Shown: positions 9,211 through 18,011 of the stretch, one piece after another
How the letters are laid out: each line of letters opens with the position of its first letter
How positions within the stretch are numbered: position 1 is the stretch's first letter
NCBI GenBank assembly: GCA_016787135.1
Contig: JAEUVK010000195.1
Coordinates: 1-64,000 of the forward strand
Length of the DNA stretch: 64,000 nt
Reading direction: 5' to 3'
DNA from: Chitinophagaceae bacterium
Lineage (GTDB): Bacteria; Bacteroidota; Bacteroidia; Chitinophagales; Chitinophagaceae
Made by a program: the position numbers and the translations under genes
The notes under the pieces: model-generated
What the model was told of the DNA's origin: nothing
What the model saw: the letters and a program-made list of their open reading frames with translations, nothing else
Database searches by the model: none

Positions 9211-9950
9211 AGATCAAAAGCGTAATAGTGGACGATGAACTGATCGCCAGGAATGTGCTGGAAAATTATCTTTCAAAATACTGTCCTGTTGTGGAAGTGG
9301 TAGGACAGGCAGAGCATATCAAAGAGGCCGTGCCCATGATAAAGTCTTTGCAGCCACAGTTGGTGTTTCTCGACGTAGAGATGCCTTTTGGCAATGCTTT
9401 TGACATATTGGAAGCCTGCCAGGATCAGCCATTTGAAACCATATTTATCACGGCCTATGCCGAGTATGCTTTGAAAGCACTGAACCGAAGCGCCTCTTAT
9501 TATATTCTCAAGCCAATTGATATTACAGAACTGGTGACTGCTGTAAACAAAGTGCAGGTATCTATCCTGAAGTCAGAAGAGTTCAACCGGAACCAGGTAC
9601 TGTTGCAAAACCTGAAGCTGAAACCTGAACAGCAACATATCGTTTTGCCAACGCTGCAGGGGTTTGATATCATCAAAGCAGCTACCATTACAAAGTTGCA
9701 GGCCAAGGGGAATTTTACCGAAGTATATTTTACAGATGGCTCCTTCAAACTGATCTGCAAATTCCTGAAACATTTTGATGAATTGCTGGATGCACCTTTT
9801 ATCCGGGTTCACCGTTCATTTATCATTAACCTGAACTTTATAAAATCCTACTCCAAAGCTGCGGGAGGTTTTGTGACATTGCAGGATGGGTCGGAGATCG
9901 AAGTATCGGCCACTTATAAAGATCAGTTGCTGAAAACACTTGGCGTTTAA
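9207..9950 (+). CDS. LytTR-type response regulator
   Basis: The 247-residue protein has a receiver domain (1-120) with acidic pocket VDDE, phospho-acceptor Asp56 in VFLDVEMPFG, and Lys in YILKPID. A C-terminal LytTR DNA-binding domain follows (about 145-247; FIRVHRSFIINLNFI). It overlaps the kinase gene by ATGA. The partner is the preceding TPR kinase. Targets are not visible; the divergently placed ARPP-1 gene is one possibility, as inference only. Confidence 0.9.
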   Translation: MKIKSVIVDDELIARNVLENYLSKYCPVVEVVGQAEHIKEAVPMIKSLQPQLVFLDVEMPFGNAFDILEACQDQPFETIFITAYAEYALKALNRSASYYILKPIDITELVTAVNKVQVSILKSEEFNRNQVLLQNLKLKPEQQHIVLPTLQGFDIIKAATITKLQAKGNFTEVYFTDGSFKLICKFLKHFDELLDAPFIRVHRSFIINLNFIKSYSKAAGGFVTLQDGSEIEVSATYKDQLLKTLGV

Positions 9951-9989
9951 CCAGGAAAACCCAATACAGGCAAAACGAATATAGGCATA

Positions 9990-10574
9990 CTAGCCATTCT
10001 GTTTTCTTACATACTTTGTAAGAATGACGATCAGTTGTCCTTCGATCCTGCCTTCGATCTGATCCGTATTATTTTCCACCAGCCGGATATTTTTTACAAC
10101 AGTACCCATTTTGGCGTTCAGCGTAGAGCCTTTTACATCTAAAGATTTGATCAAAACTACTGCGTCACCACTTTGCAATACATTCCCGTTACAGTCCTTA
10201 TGCAGGTCAACGGTCGCATCATTTTCATGATCTCCGGTGGCTTTGGCCCATGCTAGTTTTTCATCATCCAGGTACAGCATATCCAGGTTGTCTGCAGCCC
10301 AGCTCTCATTTCTTAGCCGGTTCAGCATACGCCAGACAACAACCTGTACACCAGGCGCCCCGCTCCACATGCTTTCTGATAAACAATGCCAATGGCTGCT
10401 GTCTAATTCCTCTTTCTTATCAATTTGTGCCCTGCATTTATCACAGGCTATGAGGCAATTCTCTTCCGTGTTGCCTGACTGTGGCGGCACTTCATACAAC
10501 TTTATGTTATTCTCAGATTTACACAACTCGCATTTGCTTTCGCTTCTTGTAAGCAGCAGCTCTTCCAATTTCAT
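9990..10574 (-). CDS. PhnA-like (YjdM) zinc-ribbon protein
   Basis: The 194-residue protein starts with a zinc-ribbon (CELCKSENNIKLYEVPP, later CDKCRAQID) and ends with the PhnA domain (TVDLHKDCNGNVLQSGDAVVL, KGSTLNAKMGTVVKNIRL). This is the YjdM/PhnA family, historically named for alkylphosphonate use. No phosphonate genes are nearby and the actual role is unsettled. The middle has a Trp-rich segment typical of the longer form. Transcribed alone. Confidence 0.85.
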   Translation of the reverse strand: MKLEELLLTRSESKCELCKSENNIKLYEVPPQSGNTEENCLIACDKCRAQIDKKEELDSSHWHCLSESMWSGAPGVQVVVWRMLNRLRNESWAADNLDMLYLDDEKLAWAKATGDHENDATVDLHKDCNGNVLQSGDAVVLIKSLDVKGSTLNAKMGTVVKNIRLVENNTDQIEGRIEGQLIVILTKYVRKQNG

Positions 10575-10745
10575 TTTTTTGTAATTAAGGCGGCGAAGGT
10601 AATTAATTTAAATGCATTGCCCATCTTAATAGAGGAGTGCAAACAGCAACTACCTGCTGCAGGCAGGTAATAATACCTGTATCATACCACGGATGCAAGT
10701 AACAGATTCCTGAAGGCGAGAATCATTCCTTTGTCTCTTGCTTTT

Positions 10746-11183
10746 CTATTTCTGTGCAAAAGTCCGTACATAATTGACGAGGTCACCCGGAACACGGCTT
10801 TTGTCAAATGTCCCTTCGTATGCGTCTTCATGACCGGGCATCTTGTTCTTGAACCCGGGCATATCCTTATGTCCTACGTATATTTTATAAAGCAATGCCC
10901 CATCACTCTGTCTTTGAAATTCTGCGGATGTAAAATCAGTCGGATGCGTATTTAATTTTTCTGCCCGCTTTCCCGAACCTTTGCCATCTATTCCGTGACA
11001 GGAACGGCAATAAGAAATATAAATCTCTTTACCATAGCTGACCGAAGCTTCATCTGCAGCAACGGGGTTTTTTAATTTCTGATATCGTTCAGGGACTATC
11101 CAGGGATCATCCTGTTTCAAAATGAACGAAAGTGCCAGTGCACTGAATGCAACTACTGCCGGCACTACCAATAACCTTTTCAT
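10746..11183 (-). CDS. periplasmic mono-heme cytochrome c
   Basis: The 145-residue protein has an N-terminal hydrophobic signal or anchor (RLLVVPAVVAFSALALSFIL). One heme c site, CRSCH, lies in ISYCRSCHGIDGKGSGKR. A likely distal Met ligand is in KDMPGFKNKMPGHED. It is a class I cytochrome c (cytochrome CBB3 type), carrying electrons in the periplasm. No oxidase or dehydrogenase is adjacent, so its partner is unknown. Confidence 0.85.
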   Translation of the reverse strand: MKRLLVVPAVVAFSALALSFILKQDDPWIVPERYQKLKNPVAADEASVSYGKEIYISYCRSCHGIDGKGSGKRAEKLNTHPTDFTSAEFQRQSDGALLYKIYVGHKDMPGFKNKMPGHEDAYEGTFDKSRVPGDLVNYVRTFAQK

Positions 11184-11483
11184 CGTACTAGTGTTTTTAG
11201 GGTTTCGTATAAAACCAAATTAAATCCGTGATAAAATTAGGTCAAAGCAAATACCCCGGATTATGACCTTTGTCATTTAAAATCAGATGTTTAAACGGAC
11301 CAACTTGTCTCAATTGAATGCAGGTAAGCCAGACTGTAATTACAAAGCAGGGGTGCACATTGCCAGTGGCTGTATTGTCGTTATCACCCCTCATTATTTC
11401 CGGATTCAGACTGTATTTGTATTGCCAAAATAACAGATGTTTGCAGAGGTAACTAAAGTATATCACCGCTCAACGATTAAATC

Positions 11484-11912
11484 ATGGCAACACAGGAAAT
11501 AACGATCATTACAGTGGAAAATACCGTCAATGCACCTCTCGCAAAAGTGTGGGACTACTGGACACAGCCTGAACACATCACCCAATGGAATCATGCTTCT
11601 GATGACTGGCATAGTCCATGGGCAAAAAATGATCTGAGACCGGGTGGCAGCTTCAGTGCAAGAATGGAGGCTAAAGATGGAAGCTTCGGGTTCGATTTTG
11701 GTGGCGTGTATGATGCAGTGATCCTCCACGAATATATCGAATACACACTCGGCGATGGGAGAAAAGTGAAGATAACTTTCAGCGCCGGCGGAAATATTAC
11801 CCGTGTTACAGAAAGTTTTGAAGCAGAAGGCACGAATCCGGTCGAAATGCAACAGAGGGGGTGGCAGGCTATCCTCGATAACTTTAAGAGATACACAGAA
11901 GCGGGAAATTAA
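11484..11912 (+). CDS. SRPBCC / AHSA1-type START-like protein
   Basis: The 142-residue protein has the AHSA1-like SRPBCC pattern: VNAPLAKVWDYWTQPEHITQWNHAS, LRPGGSFSARM, and a C-terminal helix beginning EMQQRGWQAILDNFKRYTE. The fold binds hydrophobic ligands. The ligand is unknown. The stop codon lies in the left edge of a perfect 24-bp palindrome that precedes the Nif3-like gene. Confidence 0.8.
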   Translation: MATQEITIITVENTVNAPLAKVWDYWTQPEHITQWNHASDDWHSPWAKNDLRPGGSFSARMEAKDGSFGFDFGGVYDAVILHEYIEYTLGDGRKVKITFSAGGNITRVTESFEAEGTNPVEMQQRGWQAILDNFKRYTEAGN

Positions 11913-11934
11913 TTAGTTTTCCGGAAAACTAATT
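11911..11934. promoter_or_regulatory. perfect 24-bp palindrome at the Nif3-like translation start
   Basis: The half-site AATTAGTTTTCC is followed at once by its exact reverse complement. It begins in the stop codon of the SRPBCC gene and ends one base before the ATG at 11936. As RNA it can form a 10-bp stem with a CCGG loop over the ribosome-binding region. As DNA it is a symmetric operator. Either role is inference. Confidence 0.5.
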
Positions 11935-11935
11935 T

Positions 11936-12859
11936 ATGTCTTCAACGGGTAACAGCAACTCTCCGTATGCTAACTGGCAACGAAGAAATTTCATCCGTAC
12001 AGGTTTGCAGGCAACAGGCGCCCTCATGGTGTTGCCCGCTTCCGGTATGACAGACGGGTGGTTCGGTTTGCTAAAGGAATATACAGTACAGGATGTTATA
12101 GATATTGTTCTTAAAGAAATTCCCGGGGCGCCGATCAAAGACACTGTAGATACTATCAAGACAGGGAGTGCTGAACAAAAAGTGACAGGCATCGTTACCA
12201 CGATGTTTCCCACGATCGATGTGATAAAAGAGGCAATACGGCTCCGTGCCAATCTTATCATTCCTCATGAACCGGTTTTTTATAATCACCTGGATAAACA
12301 AAACTGGATCGAGAACAGTGAAGTGGTAGCCCGTAAACTTGAATTATTGAACAAGCACAAGATCGCTATCTGGCGGGCGCATGATTACTGGCATGAACTG
12401 CACCCGGATGGCATCATACACGGAGTAGTTAAGAAAGCGGGATGGGAAAAATATTATAAAGAAGGTAAGATACTGAATATGCCGCCTGCATCGGTGAAGG
12501 AACTGGCCATTCATCTGAAAGCAAAACTCGGTATCAGGCAGGTAAGAGTGATTGGCGACCTGTCGCAGAAGTGTTCAAAAATTGCGCTCTTACCCGGCGC
12601 CTGGGGCGGATGGGATCAGATAACTACACTGGTTCAGGATAAACCTGATATTTTGATCGTTGGTGAAGTAGATGAATGGGAAACCGCCGAATATATACGG
12701 GATGCAAGGGTACTGGGAATGAATATTTCGCTGATCATTCTCGGGCATGTGCAGAGTGAAGAACCCGGTATGGAATGGATGGGCGGGTGGTTACAGCCAA
12801 GAGTGCCGGGTATCAACGTCATCCATGTGGGTTCAAAAGATCCTTTTGTGTGGATATGA
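11936..12859 (+). CDS. Nif3-like (DUF34) dinuclear metal protein with Tat-type signal
   Basis: The 307-residue protein matches the NIF3/DUF34 family: VTTMFPTIDVIKEAIRLRAN, LIIPHEPVFY, IWRAHDYWHELHPDGI, and late DILIVGEVDEWETAEYIRD and LIILGHVQSEEPGME. These carry the His/Glu/Asp that bind two metals in the family. Unusually, the N-terminus is a twin-arginine-like leader (QRRNFIRTG followed by a hydrophobic stretch with LPASGM), so export is likely. Ordinary Nif3 proteins are cytoplasmic. The start is set by the palindrome and the leader. The reaction is unknown; relatives include GTP cyclohydrolase I type 2 annotations of doubtful worth. Confidence 0.8.
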   Translation: MSSTGNSNSPYANWQRRNFIRTGLQATGALMVLPASGMTDGWFGLLKEYTVQDVIDIVLKEIPGAPIKDTVDTIKTGSAEQKVTGIVTTMFPTIDVIKEAIRLRANLIIPHEPVFYNHLDKQNWIENSEVVARKLELLNKHKIAIWRAHDYWHELHPDGIIHGVVKKAGWEKYYKEGKILNMPPASVKELAIHLKAKLGIRQVRVIGDLSQKCSKIALLPGAWGGWDQITTLVQDKPDILIVGEVDEWETAEYIRDARVLGMNISLIILGHVQSEEPGMEWMGGWLQPRVPGINVIHVGSKDPFVWI

Positions 12860-12913
12860 TCCAGCCCTCATTATTCCTTTTCTGAATGATCATTGACCAT
12901 CCCATTCTTATTT

Positions 12914-14029
12914 ATGCTTTCTGCTTTCAATTCACAAAAATTCAGGTTCTGGTCTTTCGTATCCATGTTCCTGCTGGTATTTGTACATGGATACAATCTT
13001 AATATAAGCTACCTGCAGCCATGGACCATGCCCGGTGAGCCGCTGACGTTCACTTCATTTACCGAGTATTGGTTAGCCAATGGTATTTTCCGCTTTCGCA
13101 TCCCGATGTTGTTCATCATATCCGGTTATTTGTTTGCCATGGCTGATAACAAGCCCTGGAAACAACGGACCGGCAAACGGGTCAGGACATTGTTTTATCC
13201 CTATCTCGTATGGAGCGCTTTCGGGTTACTGCTGACTTTTATCATTGAATTTTCTACTTATGGAAGGAGTATGATCATGGCGACCGGCATGATGCAGATC
13301 GATGAGAGCAGGACATTGCTGCACCAGTATCATTGGTATGAAGTGGTAGCCCGCTGGATATTCTTTCCGGCATCCTACCAACTTTGGTTTATACGGGTAT
13401 TGCTTATTTATAATATGGCTTATCCTGCATTACGCTGGTGTGTGATGCATAAAGTAGCCAGAAGAATTTTTTTTCCTGTTGCCGTTTTCCTGTGGCTTGC
13501 CACATTTGGGTTTGTGCTGGTAGAAGGAGAGGGATTGTTGTTCTTTTCATTAGGTATCTGGATTCAGAAAACGAATTTCAATATTAATGAGCCCGCGAAG
13601 TGGCTGCGGCCAAAATTCTGGATAATTGTTTTCATTGCTTTATCAGTATTCAAAACATTGCTGGCATTTGGAGAACATTTTGCCGGTATAGAACTCATTC
13701 TTGTATTATCTCACAAACTTGTCGTCTTCAGCGGACTGATCTGTGCCTGGTATGGCTGTGATATGTTGGTGAAATATTGCATGAGCCAAAAATGGTTTGT
13801 ATGGGTGTCAGCTTTTTCTTTTATGATCTACGTGCTGCATGCACCGCTGATAGTTTATGCCACCCATGCTGTATTTGCAGTATCAGATCACTTGTACGGA
13901 TACAGAATGGCCACATTTATATTGTTGCCCTTATGTATTGTTGCACTATCAGTATTGTCCGGAGCACTGTTAAGAAAAACCCTTCCGCAGGTGTATAGTT
14001 TTGTCACGGGAGGAAGGGGGCTTGGTTGA
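12914..14029 (+). CDS. membrane acyltransferase, family 3
   Basis: The protein is about 371 residues with around ten membrane segments. The acyltransferase_3 pattern is visible: an early helix ending in FVHGYN (catalytic-type His), RIPMLFIISGYLFA, a loop FYPYLVWSAFG, and a late helix SFMIYVLHAPLIVY. Members transfer acyl groups to sugars or lipids at the inner membrane. The ATG at 12914 is preferred; a TTG seven codons upstream keeps the frame open. It converges with the aldolase gene with a two-base gap. Substrate unknown. Confidence 0.8.
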   Translation: MLSAFNSQKFRFWSFVSMFLLVFVHGYNLNISYLQPWTMPGEPLTFTSFTEYWLANGIFRFRIPMLFIISGYLFAMADNKPWKQRTGKRVRTLFYPYLVWSAFGLLLTFIIEFSTYGRSMIMATGMMQIDESRTLLHQYHWYEVVARWIFFPASYQLWFIRVLLIYNMAYPALRWCVMHKVARRIFFPVAVFLWLATFGFVLVEGEGLLFFSLGIWIQKTNFNINEPAKWLRPKFWIIVFIALSVFKTLLAFGEHFAGIELILVLSHKLVVFSGLICAWYGCDMLVKYCMSQKWFVWVSAFSFMIYVLHAPLIVYATHAVFAVSDHLYGYRMATFILLPLCIVALSVLSGALLRKTLPQVYSFVTGGRGLG

Positions 14030-14031
14030 AT

Positions 14032-15330
14032 TTATTTCAAAAACGCTTTTCGCAATTCTTCCGTTTGCTCATCATTGATCGGCACCATGCTGCCGATGGA
14101 GGATGACATTACAATTGATTTGGCACTGAACTCAGCTACCTCTAAGTAATCAAATGTCTGCAGTAGTTTATCACCCACTACTATCACACATTCATTTTGC
14201 AGTAATAATGCCGGTTTGTCTTTTGACAAACGGTTTACTATGTCTGCCGGGTTACTGAACTGAACGCCAAACTCGAGTTGTGGCATATCTTTCAAAAAGA
14301 TCCAGCTTTCCGGAATGGTCCTAACATTGATATCAACGCCTGTTACGGCGAATGCCATCAGGTAAGGTGATTGCGTAAGAATGATGGAATTGATCTGCGG
14401 GTTGCGTGCATATATTTCCTGGTGTAACTCAGCGGTAAGACTTGGGTGCTTTCCGGGTTCCCGGTAGCCATCTTTTACCTGTACTATATCTTCTTCTTTC
14501 AGATCCCATCTCGGCACGCCGTTGGGGGTAATTAAAAAATCATTTCCTTTCCACCTGGCAGATACAGTACCGTAAGAACTTTTCATTAATCCGTGCTGGC
14601 AGGCCCGCTTAACAATGTTGCATATTTCGGATCTTTTCTCTCTTTCCAGGCTGGGGTAAGATACTTCTGTCATTTCAGGAAACTCAGCCTGCATTTGTGC
14701 ATTGTGCTCTTCGATCATATCATCACTTAAGAAACGGGGCTTGCCGAACTGGCTTCCATATATCTGTGTCCTCGCACAGAACTCCAGCGTTTCAAATCTT
14801 TGGAACGCATCTGAAAGGTCCGATCCTCCCACTACCGTGCCATGGTTCTCCATGATAATAGCAGAAAACCCTTTAGCAAATTCAACTGCTATCTTATCGC
14901 CTAACATTTCGCTGCCTGGCAACGCATAAGGAGCATAGCCGATGTCGCCACAAACTTTCTTTGCCTGGTAAATGATATTGGTGTTGGGTATGCTTCTGAC
15001 AATGCTGAATGAGACCAATGCAGGCGAATGGGCATGTATGACAGCTTTGATATCAGGCCGCTTTTTATAAATGGCTTTATGAAACGGAAATTCAGATGAA
15101 GGTTTATGTTTGCCGGTGATACTTCCGTCATTCTGAACACACATAATATCGGCAGGTCTTAAAGAGCCTTTGTCCACTCCCGAAGGTGTGATCCAGATAT
15201 TGCCTTCGTCATCAATGACCGAAACATTACCGCCGCTGGTGGTGGTCAGTCCCATACTATAAATGCGTGAAATGACCAATGCTATCTGGTCTCTTGGGTG
15301 CATCAGTTTTGTATCAAGTGTTGTACTCAT
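14032..15330 (-). CDS. tandem class II aldolase/adducin-domain protein
   Basis: The 432-residue protein contains two class II aldolase (fuculose-phosphate aldolase/adducin) domains in a row. The first, about 8-215, keeps TTTSGGNVSVID, WITPSGVDKG, AVIHAHSPALVSF with the metal His pair, and MENHGTVVGG. The second, about 230-430, has the same fold signs (KSSYGTVSARWKGNDFLITP, TAELHQEIYARNP) but reads ILTQSPYL where HAHSP should be, so its metal site looks lost. The first domain is probably catalytic and the second structural or regulatory. Substrate unknown. Confidence 0.8.
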   Translation of the reverse strand: MSTTLDTKLMHPRDQIALVISRIYSMGLTTTSGGNVSVIDDEGNIWITPSGVDKGSLRPADIMCVQNDGSITGKHKPSSEFPFHKAIYKKRPDIKAVIHAHSPALVSFSIVRSIPNTNIIYQAKKVCGDIGYAPYALPGSEMLGDKIAVEFAKGFSAIIMENHGTVVGGSDLSDAFQRFETLEFCARTQIYGSQFGKPRFLSDDMIEEHNAQMQAEFPEMTEVSYPSLEREKRSEICNIVKRACQHGLMKSSYGTVSARWKGNDFLITPNGVPRWDLKEEDIVQVKDGYREPGKHPSLTAELHQEIYARNPQINSIILTQSPYLMAFAVTGVDINVRTIPESWIFLKDMPQLEFGVQFSNPADIVNRLSKDKPALLLQNECVIVVGDKLLQTFDYLEVAEFSAKSIVMSSSIGSMVPINDEQTEELRKAFLK

Positions 15331-15452
15331 CTTTTTTCTTTTATCAATGTGCTGTAAAATTCAGCGATCAAAGGTAAGCAGCAGATGAGTGCTGTCACAA
15401 TAAGCAATGAGTGAAATCATAATGATTTCTTTAGTACAGTGAACCATGCTGT

Positions 15453-17285
15453 TTATTGCATGTCAAATTCCCAGACTGTCCTGTACTGTCCTTGTTTTTC
15501 TATATAACTTAAGAGAGAATTATAGAAGGGGTCAGCGCCGATAGTAGCACTGTCGCCTATTACGAATAATCGTTCTTTTGCCCTTGTTACCGCTACATTC
15601 ATACGGCGATAATCCTTTAAGAAACCGATGTCGCCATCATCATTACTGCGGACGAGTGACACAATGATATTTTCTTTTTCCTGTCCCTGGAAACTGTCAA
15701 TGGTACTGATGCGCATCGTTGCCGGCAATATTTCTTTGGCGGCAGAGGCTTGTCCTGAATAAGGGGAAATGAATGCCGTTGTTAACGGGTCAAGTGCTTC
15801 GGTCTCTATTAGTTTTTGAGTGATCTGCAATTCGCCTTCGTTTTGCAGGCTGGTCCCGTCTGGGCCGTGCTGTTCATTGTAACCTGAACCGGCGGTATCA
15901 ATGAAAGTGAGATGTGTGCCGTTGTTTTGCAGGTGAGCAGCGGTCAGTAAAAGATCATTATAAAAATAATTACTGCTGAACCCGGCAATGGATTTCCTCA
16001 TGCGATACTGCGTATTCAGTAAATAAACATTCTTTGTCGTGACAATAGCTGCTTCAAGAATGGACCTGTTGAAACCCATCAGTGCGGCCTCATTACTTAA
16101 CACAGTAGGGGGCAGTTGCCAGTGATCGCCTGCCAGCACTATCTTGTCAGCCAGTGAAAATATACACCATGCCAATGGCTCTATACATTGCCCCGCTTCG
16201 TCGATCACCAGGGTTTTGAAGTGGTGATGATCAATGCCTGCATCATATAAGCCTATAGGAGTACCTGCGATCACTTCAGCTTCTTCAAACAATTTCTCTT
16301 CGTTGTAATCCTGCATTTTTTTTATTTCCGCCCGGATGTTCTTTACCTCTTTGAACAGGAGATTACGCTGTTCCCGTTCGGCTTTGCCAAAACTGCGTTT
16401 GTACTTCAGCGCCATGCGGCGGAACTCTTCAGCCCGTTTCTTCAGTTGTTTTATTTCTTTCTGCGCTTTACTGTTATTGAGTTTGCCTTCTGGTGTGTGG
16501 GCAAACACCAATTCGTCCACTTTACTCATGTTACCCACTCTCAATAATTTAACTCCCTGGTGAATGAGGCCTTTGGCTATATTGTCCACCGCCGTGTTAC
16601 TCGGGGCCGATACCAATACTTTTTCTCCGGCTTTGATAAGCTGAATAATCGCTTCGGTGAGTGTCGTGGTCTTGCCGGTCCCTGGGGGGCCATGCACAAT
16701 GGTGATCTGTTCATTTTTTGTTATGGCTATAACGGCCTGTTGCTGGCTTTCATTCAGATGCTGGTTGCGAAAATGAAGTGAATGAACCTGCGGTAGTAAA
16801 AGTGTATTACCGGTAGTCGTGTGGCCGTTTAATTGTTCAAATAATCTGAATAACGGTTTATTGTTCTCCAGTTCAAGCAATACTTTTTTCATGATACTGG
16901 TCGTCCGGGTATCGGGAGCTAATTTAATACCGACACCATCATCTTCTATCCAGTCGGGGAAGTCGGGAGCAAACAGGCGGAACTCGCCATTCTTTCCTTC
17001 TAAATTAATGAGAACACCTTTCACAGGTTCTTCTCCTGTTATAAAGCACTCAATGGCCGCTCCATCTCTGAACATATTCGCTTCCGGCGGAAAACTGAGT
17101 TTGAAACTGATCTCCGGATAATCGGCATAACCAAAGTTCTTCCGGGTAACAATAATGGGATGCAAGGCAAGCCCTTCTGCTTTCAGTTGTTTCAGGGTAT
17201 GTGCCTGGTCCAGCTTATAGCGGTTCACCTGTTCTTTTTCTTCGAGGTCAATACATTTCAGCAGCTTTTCAATGTGCGGGTGCAT
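15453..17285 (-). CDS. superfamily 1B DNA/RNA helicase (IGHMBP2/Upf1-like)
   Basis: This is a complete SF1 helicase of 610 residues. It has Walker A GPPGTGKTTTL, motif II VIDEAGQCIEP, motif III VLAGDHWQLPPTV, a Q-R region LLNTQYRMRKSIAG, motif V ISTIDSFQGQEKENIIVSLV, and motif VI MNVAVTRAKERLFVIGD. A beta-barrel 1B insert and a charged stalk (KKRAEEFRRMALKYKRSFGK) mark the IGHMBP2/Dna2-like group. It should unwind or translocate on single strands 5' to 3'. No nuclease domain is fused and no defence genes are adjacent, so a housekeeping role is most likely. Confidence 0.9.
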   Translation of the reverse strand: MHPHIEKLLKCIDLEEKEQVNRYKLDQAHTLKQLKAEGLALHPIIVTRKNFGYADYPEISFKLSFPPEANMFRDGAAIECFITGEEPVKGVLINLEGKNGEFRLFAPDFPDWIEDDGVGIKLAPDTRTTSIMKKVLLELENNKPLFRLFEQLNGHTTTGNTLLLPQVHSLHFRNQHLNESQQQAVIAITKNEQITIVHGPPGTGKTTTLTEAIIQLIKAGEKVLVSAPSNTAVDNIAKGLIHQGVKLLRVGNMSKVDELVFAHTPEGKLNNSKAQKEIKQLKKRAEEFRRMALKYKRSFGKAEREQRNLLFKEVKNIRAEIKKMQDYNEEKLFEEAEVIAGTPIGLYDAGIDHHHFKTLVIDEAGQCIEPLAWCIFSLADKIVLAGDHWQLPPTVLSNEAALMGFNRSILEAAIVTTKNVYLLNTQYRMRKSIAGFSSNYFYNDLLLTAAHLQNNGTHLTFIDTAGSGYNEQHGPDGTSLQNEGELQITQKLIETEALDPLTTAFISPYSGQASAAKEILPATMRISTIDSFQGQEKENIIVSLVRSNDDGDIGFLKDYRRMNVAVTRAKERLFVIGDSATIGADPFYNSLLSYIEKQGQYRTVWEFDMQ

Positions 17286-17397
17286 AGGGTGAAAATAGGT
17301 GATTTATCTTTTCTGATGAGCGGAATCATTTCCGTCTATTATTTGACAGGCTATATTTGTTTGCTAAGGACATTGCTTCACTGGTAAACCAGCAAAA

Positions 17398-17823
17398 ATG
17401 AATAGTAGCTTTTTCACGGACAAAAATAAAAAGCCTTCTGAAAAGGATCTTGCCAAAGCGCTGGGCAACACGGTCAGCTTATGGCAGGAGATACATGATT
17501 ACGTGCATGAAAAATATCCCGCTGCCATGGATGAATGGAAAGTGCCGATGGCAAAATTTGGCTGGAGTTTCCGGGTAAAAGACAAAAAAAGAATTATTGT
17601 TTATCTGGGTCCCCGCGATAAATTCTTCATCGTCACTTTTATATTCGGTCAGAAGGCTTATGATACGATCATGGAAAGCCCGGTATCTTCCTCCGTCAAG
17701 GCAGACCTGAAGGCTGCCAAAGTGTTTGTAGAAGGCCGCGGTGTAAACATAGGGGTGAGAGATGAGAAGCCATTGAAGGATATTTTCAGATTAATAGATA
17801 TAAAGCTCGAAACCAGTCGCTGA
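17398..17823 (+). CDS. DUF3788 family protein
   Basis: A 141-residue cytoplasmic protein. The DUF3788 pattern is visible: LWQEIHDYVHEKYPA, DEWKVPMAKFGWSFRVKDKKR, IVYLGPRDKFFIVTFIFGQKA. The function of the family is not known. It has no signal peptide or membrane segment and stands alone. Confidence 0.75.
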   Translation: MNSSFFTDKNKKPSEKDLAKALGNTVSLWQEIHDYVHEKYPAAMDEWKVPMAKFGWSFRVKDKKRIIVYLGPRDKFFIVTFIFGQKAYDTIMESPVSSSVKADLKAAKVFVEGRGVNIGVRDEKPLKDIFRLIDIKLETSR

Positions 17824-18011
17824 GCAGGCAGCGATCGCTGTACAACGCCGCCTTACCGCCAAACAGTTTATGGGAAGACTGAAAACTATTCTATCGAACA
17901 TTTTACTAAAAACGAAGGGGCATTATAGGAGCCTGAAGAAAAGGACCTGATCATCTTTTTGGCAGGAATAATCGCTTAGCTTTGCAGCAGTATTTATTCT
18001 GAGATGCTGTT

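Noticed and set aside
11242..11466. 74-codon minus-strand frame in the gap after cytochrome c
   Set aside because: Contains no recognisable pattern and would occupy the promoter region of the SRPBCC gene.
15453..17285. SF1B helicase as part of a defence system
   Set aside because: All neighbours are unrelated single genes, there is no nuclease domain, and free-standing IGHMBP2-like helicases are common in this phylum.
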